From Chrysomallon squamiferum (Eukaryota > Mollusca > Gastropoda > Neomphalida > Peltospiridae): 64,000 nt of DNA. The notes below the pieces were generated by a model. It saw only the letters and a program-made list of their open reading frames with translations. It was not told where the DNA came from and did no database searches. The translations under genes and the position numbers were made by a program. Positions 1-64,000 of the stretch are shown here, piece by piece; position 1 is the first letter of the stretch, and each line of letters opens with the position of its first letter. The stretch spans positions 1,167,443 to 1,231,442 of the forward strand of contig CM022667.1 of NCBI GenBank assembly GCA_012295275.1, written 5' to 3'.

Positions 1-126
1 TTTATTTGTGAGAAATTTTAAAATTATTTAAATCTCTTTGGAACAAATATTATTGTTATATTCTGAGTAGAAATATTTTTATAAAAGTTTATTTTGTGGA
101 GTTACAAATATAAATAAATAAACAAA

Positions 127-177
<51 letters not shown>

Positions 178-492
178 AATAAAATAAAATAAAATAAAAT
201 AAATAAATAAAAAAAATAATAAATAAATAACAATAAAAGGAAAATGAAAAAATAATTTAAAAACATTTCAACAAATAAATAAATAAATAAATACTAAAAA
301 GAAAATGAATAAATAAAAAGTAATTTTCAATAAATATATAAATGGAAAAATACTAAAAGGAAAAACAAAATATTTAAAATATTATTATTTAGAAGTGAAC
401 ATACAATAATTTACTATTTTTATTGACTTGACCATTGACACAAGTACAAGAAAAGGCTGTATAATAGTAAATATTTTGATGTTTTTACTTAC
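1..492 (-). other. Intron downstream of exon 36 (runs off the window)
   Basis: AT-rich, with an (AAAT)n microsatellite at about 107-232. No coding sequence is seen. Confidence 0.8.
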
Positions 493-63419
<62,927 letters not shown>

Positions 63420-63759
63420 GCTGCTGGCTATGTCTTATCCTTAAGTGATACAATAATCCAAGCAGAAAAACCACTCTTCGATTCAACTATCTGCTAAGTC
63501 TAAAAGTACTTGCTACTAACACAATATCCAGCTTTCCCAAACCAGACTTATTAACAAACATTGGAGAATAGTTTTTTTTTATATTCTCTCTCACTCTCTA
63601 TTTTTTTAAATTGAACTTTAATAAAGTAATATTAACCGATTTAAAATTGGCATTTCCCTCCAAAAGCAGAAACGGTGCTTCCTCGTGAAGCTAACATCTC
63701 TACTGTGCTTTGTCCATGCACACACACCACAAACAAATATTGATCAAATACTAGGCGTC

Positions 63760-63960
63760 ATTGTTCGCTTGTTCCCAGCTGTCGCAGACCGGAGCCTCGA
63801 AGACTCAGTCTGTACGAGCTATTGAACCGGCACTCAAAACGCCAAAATTGAAAGCGGTGGTTTTACTTTCGATGCGCGGCGTGACACTTGTGAAAACAGT
63901 AGTGAACAGATTCCACGAATGTAGAGGAAACAGAACGCAGGTGGCCGACAGTTTAGCGAT
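63760..63960 (-). promoter_or_regulatory. CpG-richer 5' region, probable Piezo promoter or 5' UTR
   Basis: Just upstream of the start codon the base composition changes sharply. About 15 CpG dinucleotides fall in roughly 190 bp (for example around gatgcgcggcgtgac), whereas the introns are AT-rich with few CpGs. This is the usual look of a promoter or untranslated first exon. No clear TATA box or initiator could be chosen, and a 5' UTR intron may lie between this region and the ATG. The short plus-strand open frame here resembles nothing I know. Confidence 0.45.
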
Positions 63961-64000
63961 AATTAATTAACCGTTAGTTTTATTTTTAAAAACAGCACCC

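Overview
This window is animal nuclear DNA: very AT-rich, full of microsatellites, with small exons (48-453 bp) separated by GT-AG introns of up to about 18.6 kb. One gene fills almost all of it, on the minus strand: a PIEZO mechanosensitive ion channel. Thirty-six coding exons can be placed between position 493 and the start codon at 63417-63419. They give about 1,780 residues that follow vertebrate and insect PIEZO in order. The style of the protein and the repeat landscape suggest a lophotrochozoan, perhaps a mollusc; the taxon is an inference and not proven by anything in the window.

Layout, from the high coordinates down: a CpG-richer 5' region (about 63760-63960, likely promoter or 5' UTR); exons 1-2 (63419-62636, N-terminus); an 18.6-kb intron in which one or two short exons are expected but were not found; exons 3-4 (44011-39827, first blade repeats); exons 5-7 (38970-32035, charged cytoplasmic linker); exons 8-24 (31256-10048, the serial four-helix blade units); exons 25-27 (9313-7643, membrane helix, beam, acidic linker); exons 28-30 (7086-5858, linker and charged helix); exons 31-32 (4327-3672, strongly conserved membrane region); exons 33-36 (2753-493, linker and start of the next membrane unit). 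The rest of the last unit, anchor, cap, inner helix and C-terminal domain lie beyond position 1, so the window codes for the blade and beam but not for the pore.

The most unusual feature is in the introns. At ten exon boundaries (next to exons 9, 11, 12, 15, 18, 19, 25, 27 and both sides of 33) the flanking intron carries a tandem array that repeats, or closely resembles, the splice junction itself. In the best cases (exons 15, 18, 19) each unit includes the splice site plus about 20-30 nt of exon. These arrays create many decoy splice sites. Two exons (22 and 26) each look one base out of frame, one short and one long, which fits uncorrected assembly indels or a damaged allele. Two inverted-repeat elements (a 416-bp MITE-like element and a 113-bp hairpin) and several unrelated minisatellites are also present. 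No other protein gene, tRNA, rRNA or CRISPR could be supported.
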